DNA of 64,000 nt from Chlorobiota bacterium. Its GTDB lineage: Bacteria; Bacteroidota; Ignavibacteria; OLB7. Made by a program: the position numbers and the translations under genes. The stretch is taken from assembly GCA_028287785.1 (NCBI GenBank), contig JAQBOZ010000028.1, positions 1-64,000 of the forward strand, given 5' to 3'. The notes below the pieces were generated by a model. It saw nothing but the letters and a program-made list of their open reading frames with translations, was not told where the DNA came from and made no database searches. Below, one piece after another: positions 47,499 to 57,350 of this stretch; positions within the stretch are counted from its first letter, which is position 1, and each line of letters begins with the position of its first letter.

Positions 47499-47909
47499 TC
47501 AGGCTCGCGCGGCGTGCTCATCGGCCTGATGTCCCGGCATCTCCGTCGCGTGCTGATGCGTCGGGATCTCCGCCTCGTGCGGCGTGACCGGCTCCATCTG
47601 GCGTTCCGCCTGCGGCACGGGGGGCACATGCATCTCCGACTCACCTTCCTCGCCGCCGGTTATCGCGATGGGGGGAGACGTTGGAGTAACCACCGGCCGG
47701 GAAACCGGGCGGGCCACCGTTCCGGTGTTCCGCTGGTGCTCCTGCTCGATGGCACTGTTGATATGATCGGTAAACTCCCGCTGCGCCTTCTTGAATTCCC
47801 GGATGCCGCGCCCCAGGCTCTGTGCAAGCTCCGGAAGCTTCTTCGGCCCGAACAGCACCAGCACACACAGGAGAATCAGAAAGAGCTCTCCACCGCCTAT
47901 GTCGAACAT
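47499..47909 (-). CDS. TatA/TatB-like sec-independent translocase subunit
   Basis: A 136-residue protein. It starts with an N-terminal TM helix ([20 protein letters not shown]) and the [23 protein letters not shown] hinge and amphipathic helix of TatA/B. The long tail is proline-rich, then histidine-rich ([18 protein letters not shown]). TatA and TatB cannot be told apart safely. The start at 47909 matches the family's N-terminus. Confidence 0.85.
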   Translation of the reverse strand: MFDIGGGELFLILLCVLVLFGPKKLPELAQSLGRGIREFKKAQREFTDHINSAIEQEHQRNTGTVARPVSRPVVTPTSPPIAITGGEEGESEMHVPPVPQAERQMEPVTPHEAEIPTHQHATEMPGHQADEHAARA

Positions 47910-48098
47910 CGTCCTGTTCCCTCGAAAAACATGAATGATCAATCCCGCACTCATCAAAACCCGCACCACGAAGCGCGCCAGCCAGCGCGCACGCCCGCCG
48001 ATTGATCGCGATGCTTCGGCGGGAGATCCCCGCGGAACATCCCGGTCTTACGAGCCTGTCACGAAATGCCCGCGAACAACCATGACAAACGGCTGGTT

Positions 48099-48389
48099 CT
48101 ACTGGCGAGCCTGATACTGACGACGCTCCTCTTCCAGCAGACGGCGCTGCTCCTCAAGATCGCGACGCTCCTGGTCCAGCCTCAGACGCTCATCGGTGGC
48201 GCGGCTGTCGAGCTGGCGATCGTACGTGCGGGGAGTGGGCTCCGGCTCATCGTCGTGAATGCTGGTGGCCTTCTTGAACTCCTTCATGCCCGATCCGAGG
48301 CCGCGCATCAGCTCAGGGATCTTCTTTCCGCCGAAGAGGAGGAGGAGGATCACCATGATAACGATAATTTCAGGTGCACCGAGGTTCAT
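48099..48389 (-). CDS. tatA: TatA-like sec-independent translocase subunit
   Basis: A 96-residue protein. A short TM helix ([16 protein letters not shown]) is followed by [22 protein letters not shown] and a charged coiled-coil tail of Glu/Arg repeats. TatA oligomers form the protein-conducting element of the twin-arginine export system. It is one of two adjacent Tat genes; tatC is not in the window. It lies 98 bp downstream of purQ on the same strand. Confidence 0.88.
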   Translation of the reverse strand: MNLGAPEIIVIMVILLLLFGGKKIPELMRGLGSGMKEFKKATSIHDDEPEPTPRTYDRQLDSRATDERLRLDQERRDLEEQRRLLEEERRQYQARQ

Positions 48390-48486
48390 AGAACTTCTTC
48401 CGAAAAAGGATTGGAAATGGATTGTCGATCTGCGTCGGTCATCCGGTCGGGGGCCGTTTCAGGAAGCTCATCCCGACAGAAGAAAA

Positions 48487-49188
48487 TCAGGCCGCGACGA
48501 TCTCGAGCGAACGGACGATCGACCGGAAGATACCGAGACCGTCCGTAGAACCGAGCAGAGGAGAGCAGGCACGCTCCGGATGGGGCATCATGCCAAGGAC
48601 ATTGCCCTTGCCGTTGACGATCCCCGCGATATTGAATTGCGAGCCGTTAGGGTTCGCCCCGTCCGTTACGTTCCCGGCCGCGTCGCAGTACTGGAACACG
48701 ATGCGCCCTTCGGCGTTCAGCTCGTGCAGCACTTCGGGGTCGGCATAGTAGTTCCCCTCGCCGTGGGCGATCGGGATGCGGAGCACTTCTCCCGCGGCCA
48801 GCTCGCCGGTGAAGATCGTCCGGTTGTTGATAACGCGGATATGAATATGCTTCGAAATAAAGCGCAGGCCCCGATTACGAAGAAGCGCCCCCGGAAGCAA
48901 CCCCGCCTCGCAGAGGATCTGGAAGCCGTTGCAGATGCCGATCACCGGCCCGCCGGACTGTGAAAACCGCACAACCTCCCGCATGATCGGGGAGAAACGG
49001 GCGATGGCGCCGCAACGGAGATAATCGCCGTAGCTGAACCCGCCCGGAAGGACGATCGCGTCAACATCCCGCAGATCGTGCTCCTTGTGGAACAGAAATA
49101 CCGTTTCCACGCCAATCTCATGCCTCAGGGCATAATACGCATCGTGATCGCAGTTCGAGCCGGGGAATACCACCACGCCGATTTTCAT
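48487..49188 (-). CDS. purQ: Phosphoribosylformylglycinamidine synthase, glutaminase subunit
   Basis: PurQ supplies ammonia to PurL for the fourth step of purine synthesis. The 233-residue class I glutamine amidotransferase has [13 protein letters not shown], the nucleophile Cys in [11 protein letters not shown] near residue 88, and the His-Glu partners in GMMPHPERA. The GTG/ATG overlap with purS is 4 bp. It is the split (PurS-PurQ-PurL) form used by Gram-positive and Bacteroidota-like bacteria. Confidence 0.96.
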   Translation of the reverse strand: MKIGVVVFPGSNCDHDAYYALRHEIGVETVFLFHKEHDLRDVDAIVLPGGFSYGDYLRCGAIARFSPIMREVVRFSQSGGPVIGICNGFQILCEAGLLPGALLRNRGLRFISKHIHIRVINNRTIFTGELAAGEVLRIPIAHGEGNYYADPEVLHELNAEGRIVFQYCDAAGNVTDGANPNGSQFNIAGIVNGKGNVLGMMPHPERACSPLLGSTDGLGIFRSIVRSLEIVAA

Positions 49189-49454
49189 CGTGCTTCCTCC
49201 ACCGCCGCCTCGGAAACGGTAACGTCGAAGTTCTCCATGACCGGGTTGCTGAGCACATCGCGGGAAACCTCGCGGGCAATCGCCTCGGCCTCCTCCATGC
49301 TCGCGGCCTCGATCTCGAACGTGACATGCTTTCCGATACGGACATGCCCCACGTTGGCGTGACCATGCGAGTGGAGGGAGTTCTCAACTGTCTTTCCCTG
49401 CACATCGAGGATGGCCGGACGGAGCATCACATTGACCTGAGCGTTATAGATCAT
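49185..49454 (-). CDS. purS: Phosphoribosylformylglycinamidine synthase subunit PurS
   Basis: An 89-residue dimeric subunit that bridges PurQ and PurL. The pattern [33 protein letters not shown] and [13 protein letters not shown] is typical. The gene starts the purS-purQ pair and overlaps purQ by 4 bp. The 250 bp upstream before the palindromic element carry no gene. Confidence 0.95.
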   Translation of the reverse strand: MIYNAQVNVMLRPAILDVQGKTVENSLHSHGHANVGHVRIGKHVTFEIEAASMEEAEAIAREVSRDVLSNPVMENFDVTVSEAAVEEAR

Positions 49455-49701
49455 AACCTGCTACTACAATTTACGGGAATGAAGCACCGGCGGATGTTCA
49501 ACCGGGGAGATGGAAGAACATTGTACGGCCCGGCGGAGAGGATCGGTCCACTGAAAACAAAAGTACGAGATCGGTGGGGTTCGTGAAACTGCGGCGGATG
49601 GGGATGGATCAATGGACACGGAAACTTACCAACAAACGGAACAGACGGCGGCGATGGATGCCGGATCGCGCCACGATGCCGGGCTCTCCCCGAAAAAACG
49701 G

Positions 49702-50004
49702 TAGTGACTCAGGTTGAATCCACTCTTCCGTCTGCTGAACAATCATCGATCGGCGATCCCTTCTTCTCTCTTCAAGCTCCAGAGGAGCGCGCCGGTTGTA
49801 GCAATAATGCTCCCATCTCCCGCTCAAGCTCCATCGGAGCGTACCATCCCCGCATCCGTGCCGAATGGTACGCTCCGATGGAGCTTGGAATCATGGGGCA
49901 TGGCGATGCTACAACCGGTACGCCCCGATGGGGCTGGAAGGAGAGATGTCGAATGCCCACCATGAGTCCAAACAGCATGAACCGTATCTCAACCTGAGTC
50001 ACTA
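49702..50004 (+). repeat. Interspersed palindromic (MITE-like) element, copy C, with flanking duplication
   Basis: A complete copy of 303 bp. TAGTGACTCAGGTTGA and its exact complement form the ends. A perfect 23-bp stem (arms 49825-49847 and 49865-49887) with a 17-nt loop lies near the centre, with a second inverted pair CCGGTTGTAGCA / TGCTACAACCGG (49792-49803 and 49907-49918). Both ends are flanked by CCGAAAAAACGG (49690-49701 and 50005-50016), an exact 12-bp direct repeat as expected of a target-site duplication. No coding capacity. Confidence 0.93.
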
Positions 50005-50059
50005 CCGAAAAAACGGGGAAAGCCAATCCATCATCGTCAGGCACGCGACTTTGCGACCA

Positions 50060-53000
50060 TCACTGCCACCATTCGTCGGCCGCGACGATCGCCATCACCA
50101 TCTGATCGATCCCCAGCAACGGGATGCGATCCCCCTGATCATTGCCGCTGGAGATCGTCATCCCCATCACCAGCGTTCCGTTCCTCGTCTCCGGCCGTAT
50201 CTGCGTATACCATGCCCCAAGCTGCGCCGCCACGGCATCGATATAAATGGCCGGCTCGGAAAGGCCGCAATCGGTGATAAGGAGCAGCGGAATCGTCACC
50301 GGAAGCGATGCATCCCCGGAAACCGCCACGTCGTAGCGATAGCTCATCTCCATCCGCAGCCGCAGATCCTGATTGCCGATCGTGCCGTTGATCATCGCGA
50401 ATGCCGCCGTGAGCGATGCGGTCAGAGTCGCGCCGGTGGGGATGGTGATCGGCGACAGAATCTCGTTGAACGGTTTTATCCCGTTCGCGAATGAGATATC
50501 GGGCGTGCGGAAGATGAAGAGGGGATTGGTCCGCATCCCGCTTACCAGCGTCGCGTTCCGCTCGATCCAGATGTTCGTGATCGCCGATTGCAGCGTCCCG
50601 ATGTCATTGTCGGCAAATGTCAGCACCCGCGTCACATCGCCCCCCTCCCCGGCATCGGCGGCGATATCGGCCGATGCGGTGTACTCCCCGCGATCCGGGT
50701 TCTTCGCATCCTGCGCGAACGTGAAGCCGTCGATCGCCGGCCATGGCGACCAGACGTCGCCGGCAACGCCAAGCCGTTTCATCCGCGTGGCGATGATCGT
50801 CCGGCCGTCGTTCTCGGGACGGAACGCATATTCGTCGATCACCGATACCGGCGCGGCGATCATCGCCGACTTCAGCGCGGTGCGCGTCTCGGCAATCCCC
50901 ATCACCAGCTCCTCGAACCGCCCGATCGCCGCCAGCGCCACATTCTGATCGCCACGAGTTCTGATCTGCTCGAAATGCGACGCCACCGCCGGATACTCCG
51001 CCGTAAACCGCGCCAGCCCCTCGAACCGATCAGCCGGCAGCGGACGTGCCGCGCCCGAAACCATCGCCGCCACGGCCCCGGTCCCGGCCGGTCCACCGGT
51101 CGCCGCGTTGTATGTCACCACCATGTGAATCAGATCCTGCCCGATACGTGGGTGGTTGTACGCGACCTGATAGCTCCACTTCAGCGCGTCCGCCAGGTCC
51201 CCGGCGCCGGGATGGCTTGGAAACGCCGCCTGCGACGTAAGCGTCGGCGAGGCGGGATAGAGTCGCAACGGGATCGGTATATCCACGTTGCCGAGCGGCA
51301 CGGTAAGGTCGGCATCGGCGATGGCTCCGCTGTCCAGCACGAACTTCAGCCATGATGAGCTTGCGTAGCCATCGCCGCTCTCGATATCGTACTCCACAAA
51401 CCCGATGCGATAGCCCAGCTCCGCGTCGAAATCCGAGTTCGCCGTCGGCTGCGACGATGTGAAGAGCGTGGTGATATATCGCTTGCCGGTCGTCAGGGGA
51501 ACCTTCGCGGTGGTGAACGTGGCGTTCGGCTTCGGAGGCTCATCGCCGACCGGTGATTGCCCCGCGCCGATCATCATCGTGCCGTAAAGGCCGGACGGCG
51601 GGAGCGGCGCGCCGGAATCGGGAACCGTTACGCTCACGGGAATCTGCACCACCGTGTTCACCTCGTACGCGCTCGACAGGCGAACCAGCAGCTTCTGATA
51701 GAACGCGGCCACCGCCGCCTGAAGGGCCTCCTCCGGCGCCGTCTGATCGGCAAAGACCGTGACAATGCCCGTCGCGATATCCGATGCGATCTTCTCCTTG
51801 TGCGCCATCAGCCGGGCGTAGATGTCCGGGGCAAGATCGGCGGCCGGAAGCGCCAGCGAGGGATCGAGAAAGGCGTCGAAGGCCGCCAGGAAACAGCGCA
51901 TCCAGACTTCGACATCGATATTCGCGAACGTTATGGAAACCGGGGTGAAATCATCATCGCCCCCGTTCCATTGCGCCTTGTAATCGCGGACAACCACGGT
52001 GCCGCTCTGAAGCGAGGTATGATCCGGCGGGGGCGCGTAGTACAGCGGCGTCTGATCGTCCGCGCGCGCTATCCGAACCCCGTCGGCCGGGTTGATGCGA
52101 ACCGCCCAGAGCGATGTATTCCCGGTCTGAAGCGCTCCCCGCATCGCTCGCGGCGTGCCGCCGCCATTCGCCGCGCCAACCGCCAGCTTGAAGGCCCCGT
52201 TGAACGCGGCCTCGAACGCGCCGGCGAACGCCTCAAGCGAGTTGGCGGGAGGGGCCGCATCGGGCGTCGCCGTTCCGTTCGCCGCGATTGCCGGAGCGGG
52301 CGCCGCGGTTATCAGCGGCGGGATCGTCATCGTCACGGAGCCGGCGCCGGGGTTCTGCGCGTCGACATACTTCGTCCGCGCGAGGGTGATGGTGACATCC
52401 AGCGCGAAGATCGGCTCCTTCGGCAGAGCGGCATCCGCCATCGGAAACGCCAGCGATGTGACGATGATGCCGCCGCTCTCCCCGCCGTTCATCACGCCGC
52501 GCAGCTCCGCGCGAATCTTCTCAACGAACAGCGCAAGGTCGGACGTGAGCCCGGTCGCGATGGCAACGGAATTCCCCGGAGCCAGCGTGGTATCGAACGC
52601 GGCAACGACGTTCGGATCGGTGATCTGATCGTAGATCAGGTTGTACGCCACAAGCGCGTCGGCCGCCCGCTCCGCCGTCTGCGACCCCTGCGTGCCGATG
52701 ATGCCCGACGGATCGAAATCGATCGCGATCGTTACCCCCGCCGGGGGGCCGCCCACCGTGTAGTGGATTCCGACCCCGGGCCAGCCGGTGATCGGAAGCA
52801 GGGAATCGTAGTACATGATCCGCGGAACCGTCAGCGTGGCGGGGAGCGCGGCTGGCGCCGGATTGCCGTAGAGATCGAGCGCGACAAACTCCAGCGTGAT
52901 CGATGAGCCGACGCCCAGATAGCGGTTCGGCGGCGATCCGGCCGGGCGTTTCGCGAACCTGTGGAACGCGAGCGTCTGCTGGTAGTTCCAGAATTCCGGT

Positions 53001-56000
53001 TCCGGTGCCGTCAGGGCGCGGAGCCTGCGGAGATCGAACTCCTCCCTGCTCGTCGTGGGATCGGCCGGGCCGACCGGAAGCCCCCACATCGATTCATCGA
53101 ACGCATCGCTCCCCACGATCCTGCATTGAACCAGATTGAAGAGATTATCCAGATCGGCCTGCGGGCTGGCGGCGCCGAACTTCGGGTTGTTCCGTTGCAG
53201 CGTAACGCCGATACATCCGGCCGGAACCACCGGCTCGAACTCCATCACATCCGGCGTCGTCGCAACGTAGATGCCGCCGGCCCCGGAATCGGCGGGCGCC
53301 GCGGCCACGGCGACGTTGTGGAACTGACGGATGGCATCGCTCCCGGAAGGGAACTGGATGAGGATGGAAAACGGGGCGCTCCGGCCGTCGTTGAAGATGC
53401 TCTCGGGGAGATCGGCCCCATCCACCGCCTCGTAGTAGAGATAGAACCCGCCGGAGTTGACGATGCTGCATTCCCAGACGAGCGTCAGGAAATCGCCGGC
53501 CGCCGAGAGCTTTGCGTAGACGGGATCGGCCGCATCATCGGCAAGGCCCGTCAGCATTGCGGAGCCCTGAGGATTGCTCGACGTGGAGAGATTGGTCTTC
53601 ACCAGCCCCACGCGGGCTCCCGGCGCGCGCGCGATCATCCCGCCGCTCCCCGACGGATAGAGAAGCTCCAGCGATTGAATTCCGCTCACCGCGCCATCAT
53701 CGATCACCATCCTCAGCAGATTTCTGCTCGCCTCGTCGGTCCCGCCGATCTGATAGATGTGCGGCTGATAGGCGGTGCTCTTCCCCCCGGCATCCGCGTT
53801 GCCGTCGGAGCGGGCGGCGACACGGCTCACGGTGAGATCGATCCTGAGGCCGGGGGAGAACGAGAGAGGGCTCCCCTGATCGGAATTGCCGGGGATAAAC
53901 TGAAGCGTCGTCCGAAGAGAATCGCCGGTCACGGCCGCCATCAGCGGGCCATCCAGCGAGATGATCTCGAACGGATTCCCCGGAGCCGTGTCGGGACGAC
54001 CCAGGGGAATCAGGTTCTTCAGGGAGAAATTCTTCGCGGCCGGAAGGATCGGCTCGACGAGCGTCCTCGTGGGGATATCCCCATTCGGAACCAGCCCGGC
54101 GAACGCCTGGAACGCCGCCAGCCCGTCGGCGCCATCGATCGTGAAGAGGGGCGCCGCATCGCCCGTGCCAAGCACCAGCCACTCCGGGGCAACCCCCTCC
54201 GCCCCCTTGCAGGCCAGATCGAGCGAGACGGTGTAGGCGTTGTCGTCGATGCAGATGGGGAACTGCTGGCCGGTCATCCGGTAGAGCGGCGAAAGCGGAA
54301 GCCCCGGCCACGCCGAGGAATCGGCCGGGAGCTCCTCCGGCAGTCGCAGCCCGTTGAGCATAAAGCGCGAGACCTTGCCGGCGATGGTTCCGTAGTCGAT
54401 CGCCGCCAGCGCATCGCCGATCGATATCCCCGCGCCGCCGTCGGCAACCGCCTGGATCTGCCCCTGAAGCTCGCCGGAGATCAGGTCGAAATAATCGACG
54501 AAGAGGATCTTCGCCATCGAGGCATCCCCGGCCGCCGTGGCGCCGAGCGATTGGGGAGCATCGGGCCCCGCGAAGGCGATCGCCATCTCGTTGAAATAAT
54601 CGCTCAGGCTCGCGGAATAGGAATCGGGCTTTGCGTTATGGTCCTGGAACGACAGGCACCAGGACTTCCCGCCGCATTCGCCGGCAACGTTTACGAACAG
54701 CTCCGCGAAGACCGGAAAAACCACGGCGCTCCGCGATCCTGCATCCGCGCCATCGGGGGCGGGCGGCTGGCATTCCACCGTGAAGGTGAAGTATTTGGTC
54801 AGGAAATCGATTCGCTGCTGGTACGCATCGTTGACGGAGCCGGCACCGGCGCGCACCGCCCCGCGCTCCCGGCGGAGCATATCGCCAAGGTTCCCGATCT
54901 CCGACGGGGAGATCATCCCATTGTCCGGCATCGCGGTCCCCGCGACCGTCGCCAGCAGTTCCTTCGCCAGCGCGTTCACCATCAGCTCGAACGGCGATGT
55001 CCCATCCGATCCGGTCGCGATGGCAAGGCCCGCGATAAAGCAGGGGGAGCCATCGGCGTGGGAGAGCTGCGGCGTGAAGACCAGCGCAAGCGACGTGGGA
55101 CTATCCGGCGCGGCAATCGTAGAGGCTGCCAGCCCGCTCCAGAGAAGACCGGCCATGCGCTCCGCTTTTGCGGCGAGCATGCGGGAGGAGCCGTTGTCGA
55201 TTTCAAAACTCATGCTGATATCGGTATGGAATGAGAAGCTGATCGTGATTGATATGCGATGGCCGAAGATCCTGAACCCGCCGATCTCCACGCTGATCTC
55301 CACCGAGACATAGGCGTTCAACTGGATCAGCGTTTTTTTGTTGGTCTCGAACGTGGCGGTGACGCTGGCCCCCAGGCTGATGGTGAGCGATGCCTTGACG
55401 ATGCCGAAATCGACAACCCCCTGGAGCACGCCGGTGATGCCGAACGTGCCGCGGAACCAGAAATAATCCGGCGTCGCGTTCCCCGCCGTCGCGCCGTCCG
55501 CGATCCACGCCAGCCTCCCCTCGAAGACGCCGTAGAGCGAGAGCGTGGCGCTCGCCTTCAGTATCCCCTTGTTGAACTCCCGCCCCACTCCCAGGCTCAA
55601 TGCGATGCCGAACGCAACGATGGGGTTGTAGTCGTGATCGGTCGGCATGTCGGTCACGGTGGCGCTGCTCAGCTTCGCGATATAGAAGCCGGCGCGGCCG
55701 ATGAACGGAAATACCTGCACGGTGATCGATCGCTCCCCGAGCGGCCAGCCGATGCTCAGCTTGAAATCGCCGTTGGTGTAGATCCAGATGGCGATCGATG
55801 GGAGGGTCAGCGAGAGGGAGCCCAGATCGATCTGGCGATACGCGGTGGGAAGCGTGAAGTCGAGATAATACAGCCCGATATCATCGCTGATTTTTTTATA
55901 GACGATCTCGAAACTCAGCCCCGCCAGCGGCGCCTTGTCGATGCCGATCCGCAGCCCGTACATGTTAGGATCGCTGAAGACCGCCTGAAGCGTGAAGAGC

Positions 56001-56746
56001 TTGGCGACGGCGAGATCGACCCCGATCAGCCAGCCGGCGTCGGCATCGTAGAAGCTCAGCAGGCCGGTGATATCATCCCCCTCCACCGGCTTGAGATTAT
56101 CGCGCATCGCCTTGATGGCGTCGGCCACCGTGACGATGCCGGTCCCGGCCGGAACGGTAAAGCGCTGGCCGAAGCCCAGATAGTTGAGCTTGAACGCCGG
56201 ATCATCGGGGACCGGCGTCGGGAAGGGATATTCCAGCACCCGCCGCTGGTTCAGGATGGTCACATCGGCGCCGAAATCGAAGCTCCCGCTCCCCTTCCCC
56301 CCGCCGCCGATATCGACGACAAAGCCGTTGAAGCTGATCCCCAGCACCGACGGGCCGATATCCACCGGCTTCTCCAGCAGCAGACCTCCCTGCACCCGCG
56401 CAAGGCTCTCGCCGGGAAGCATCGTCAGGCTGGGGGTGAACGTGACGCCGCCGACCGCGCCCCAGATGGAATCCCAGGGAGAAGAAAGCTCCGGCAGCGC
56501 ATAGCCGAACCAGCCGATGACCTTCTGCAGAATCTCCCGCAGCGAAACCGGCGCCGTGGTGGTCAGCGTGAAGGCGGTCCCCTTGCCGGAGATATCGAGG
56601 TAGATCAGAATCTCGGTCCCCCCCGACAACGTCGCGGTCGCGATATCCGCCGCCGCGATATCGCCATCATCTCCCCCCGCAATCCCCAGCTCCGCGATCG
56701 ACGTGCCGAGCGCCATCCGGGCCTCGAACCTGACTGAGAGGCTCAT
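50060..56746 (-). CDS. Giant uncharacterised protein (2228 residues)
   Basis: The last gene of a tight minus-strand unit. No signal peptide or TM helix is evident, so it is probably cytoplasmic. It is built mainly of beta-strand-like segments. The first 600 residues include WDSIWGAVGGVTFTP, then IYTNGDFKLSIGWPLGERS near 332, VFPFIGRAGFYIAKLSSATV and SLGVGREFNKGILKASATL. These recall large uncharacterised bacterial proteins, possibly of the DUF6603 type; this is from memory and not certain. The rest has no recognised domain, though segments like LEFVALDLYGNPAPAALPA recur in style. GAGGAGAG precedes the ATG at 56746; the frame is open 24 codons upstream. No catalytic motif seen. Confidence 0.75.
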   Translation of the reverse strand: MSLSVRFEARMALGTSIAELGIAGGDDGDIAAADIATATLSGGTEILIYLDISGKGTAFTLTTTAPVSLREILQKVIGWFGYALPELSSPWDSIWGAVGGVTFTPSLTMLPGESLARVQGGLLLEKPVDIGPSVLGISFNGFVVDIGGGGKGSGSFDFGADVTILNQRRVLEYPFPTPVPDDPAFKLNYLGFGQRFTVPAGTGIVTVADAIKAMRDNLKPVEGDDITGLLSFYDADAGWLIGVDLAVAKLFTLQAVFSDPNMYGLRIGIDKAPLAGLSFEIVYKKISDDIGLYYLDFTLPTAYRQIDLGSLSLTLPSIAIWIYTNGDFKLSIGWPLGERSITVQVFPFIGRAGFYIAKLSSATVTDMPTDHDYNPIVAFGIALSLGVGREFNKGILKASATLSLYGVFEGRLAWIADGATAGNATPDYFWFRGTFGITGVLQGVVDFGIVKASLTISLGASVTATFETNKKTLIQLNAYVSVEISVEIGGFRIFGHRISITISFSFHTDISMSFEIDNGSSRMLAAKAERMAGLLWSGLAASTIAAPDSPTSLALVFTPQLSHADGSPCFIAGLAIATGSDGTSPFELMVNALAKELLATVAGTAMPDNGMISPSEIGNLGDMLRRERGAVRAGAGSVNDAYQQRIDFLTKYFTFTVECQPPAPDGADAGSRSAVVFPVFAELFVNVAGECGGKSWCLSFQDHNAKPDSYSASLSDYFNEMAIAFAGPDAPQSLGATAAGDASMAKILFVDYFDLISGELQGQIQAVADGGAGISIGDALAAIDYGTIAGKVSRFMLNGLRLPEELPADSSAWPGLPLSPLYRMTGQQFPICIDDNAYTVSLDLACKGAEGVAPEWLVLGTGDAAPLFTIDGADGLAAFQAFAGLVPNGDIPTRTLVEPILPAAKNFSLKNLIPLGRPDTAPGNPFEIISLDGPLMAAVTGDSLRTTLQFIPGNSDQGSPLSFSPGLRIDLTVSRVAARSDGNADAGGKSTAYQPHIYQIGGTDEASRNLLRMVIDDGAVSGIQSLELLYPSGSGGMIARAPGARVGLVKTNLSTSSNPQGSAMLTGLADDAADPVYAKLSAAGDFLTLVWECSIVNSGGFYLYYEAVDGADLPESIFNDGRSAPFSILIQFPSGSDAIRQFHNVAVAAAPADSGAGGIYVATTPDVMEFEPVVPAGCIGVTLQRNNPKFGAASPQADLDNLFNLVQCRIVGSDAFDESMWGLPVGPADPTTSREEFDLRRLRALTAPEPEFWNYQQTLAFHRFAKRPAGSPPNRYLGVGSSITLEFVALDLYGNPAPAALPATLTVPRIMYYDSLLPITGWPGVGIHYTVGGPPAGVTIAIDFDPSGIIGTQGSQTAERAADALVAYNLIYDQITDPNVVAAFDTTLAPGNSVAIATGLTSDLALFVEKIRAELRGVMNGGESGGIIVTSLAFPMADAALPKEPIFALDVTITLARTKYVDAQNPGAGSVTMTIPPLITAAPAPAIAANGTATPDAAPPANSLEAFAGAFEAAFNGAFKLAVGAANGGGTPRAMRGALQTGNTSLWAVRINPADGVRIARADDQTPLYYAPPPDHTSLQSGTVVVRDYKAQWNGGDDDFTPVSITFANIDVEVWMRCFLAAFDAFLDPSLALPAADLAPDIYARLMAHKEKIASDIATGIVTVFADQTAPEEALQAAVAAFYQKLLVRLSSAYEVNTVVQIPVSVTVPDSGAPLPPSGLYGTMMIGAGQSPVGDEPPKPNATFTTAKVPLTTGKRYITTLFTSSQPTANSDFDAELGYRIGFVEYDIESGDGYASSSWLKFVLDSGAIADADLTVPLGNVDIPIPLRLYPASPTLTSQAAFPSHPGAGDLADALKWSYQVAYNHPRIGQDLIHMVVTYNAATGGPAGTGAVAAMVSGAARPLPADRFEGLARFTAEYPAVASHFEQIRTRGDQNVALAAIGRFEELVMGIAETRTALKSAMIAAPVSVIDEYAFRPENDGRTIIATRMKRLGVAGDVWSPWPAIDGFTFAQDAKNPDRGEYTASADIAADAGEGGDVTRVLTFADNDIGTLQSAITNIWIERNATLVSGMRTNPLFIFRTPDISFANGIKPFNEILSPITIPTGATLTASLTAAFAMINGTIGNQDLRLRMEMSYRYDVAVSGDASLPVTIPLLLITDCGLSEPAIYIDAVAAQLGAWYTQIRPETRNGTLVMGMTISSGNDQGDRIPLLGIDQMVMAIVAADEWWQ

Positions 56747-56867
56747 GGTTATATCTCTCCTCGATGGATAAGCGACCCCGCGGGGCCGATGGGTGCCAGT
56801 GCCGGACAACGAAACCACGGGCGCCGCCGCATCGAAGGACGCGACGGCGCATCAGCCAACAGCCATG

Positions 56868-57350
56868 TCACGCGGACGCGGCCTTGTAGTTGATCACCAC
56901 GCTCGCGGAGTTCATCGTGACCCCCGCGACCAGCGTGAGATTGAATGTGAAGGTAAGCCCGAGCACCAGAATCCCGGCCGCGGTATCGATCTGAAATTTG
57001 TCGATCGTCGTGGTGGTGCTGCCGAACTTCTGAAGGAACACGTTTGAATCCCACGGCAGCACCGGCATGCCGATCTGCTGCCCGATGGAGCTGGTCCTGA
57101 TCGCGTCGTAGGCATCCTTCACCGATCCAAGCTCCACCGGCGCGGAGAGGGTGAACTTGAAGGTCCCCTCCGTCACCTTCGTGATATCGTCGGTGCTGAC
57201 CGCGACGACCTTGCCGCCGAACGTAAACGACGCGCCGAACCCGACGACGAGCGAACTCGGGGTGGCGGCGACATCGGCGACCGCGCCGGTTGATCTCAGG
57301 AGCGGCTTCGGCCCGCTGCTTTTAACGATGCTCTTCGTTGCTTTCGCCAT
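56868..57350 (-). CDS. Small uncharacterised protein of the giant-protein operon (160 residues)
   Basis: It has a basic, low-complexity N-terminus (MAKATKSIVKSSGPK) and a beta-rich body. Residues about 70-125 (FKFTLSAPVELGSVKDAYDA, PVLPWDSNVFLQKFGSTTTT) resemble residues about 50-110 of the 2228-residue protein (FTLTTTAPVSLREI, LPELSSPWDSIWG). It has no signal peptide. The start lies inside the end of the preceding gene (55-bp overlap) with a GGAGAGAG site before it. It may be a subunit or chaperone of the giant protein. Confidence 0.65.
   Translation of the reverse strand: MAKATKSIVKSSGPKPLLRSTGAVADVAATPSSLVVGFGASFTFGGKVVAVSTDDITKVTEGTFKFTLSAPVELGSVKDAYDAIRTSSIGQQIGMPVLPWDSNVFLQKFGSTTTTIDKFQIDTAAGILVLGLTFTFNLTLVAGVTMNSASVVINYKAASA

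Noticed and set aside
52961-55234. 757-codon plus-strand frame opposite the giant protein gene
   Set aside because: Arg-rich product with no domain; the minus-strand frame is continuous, has a ribosome-binding site and fits the operon.
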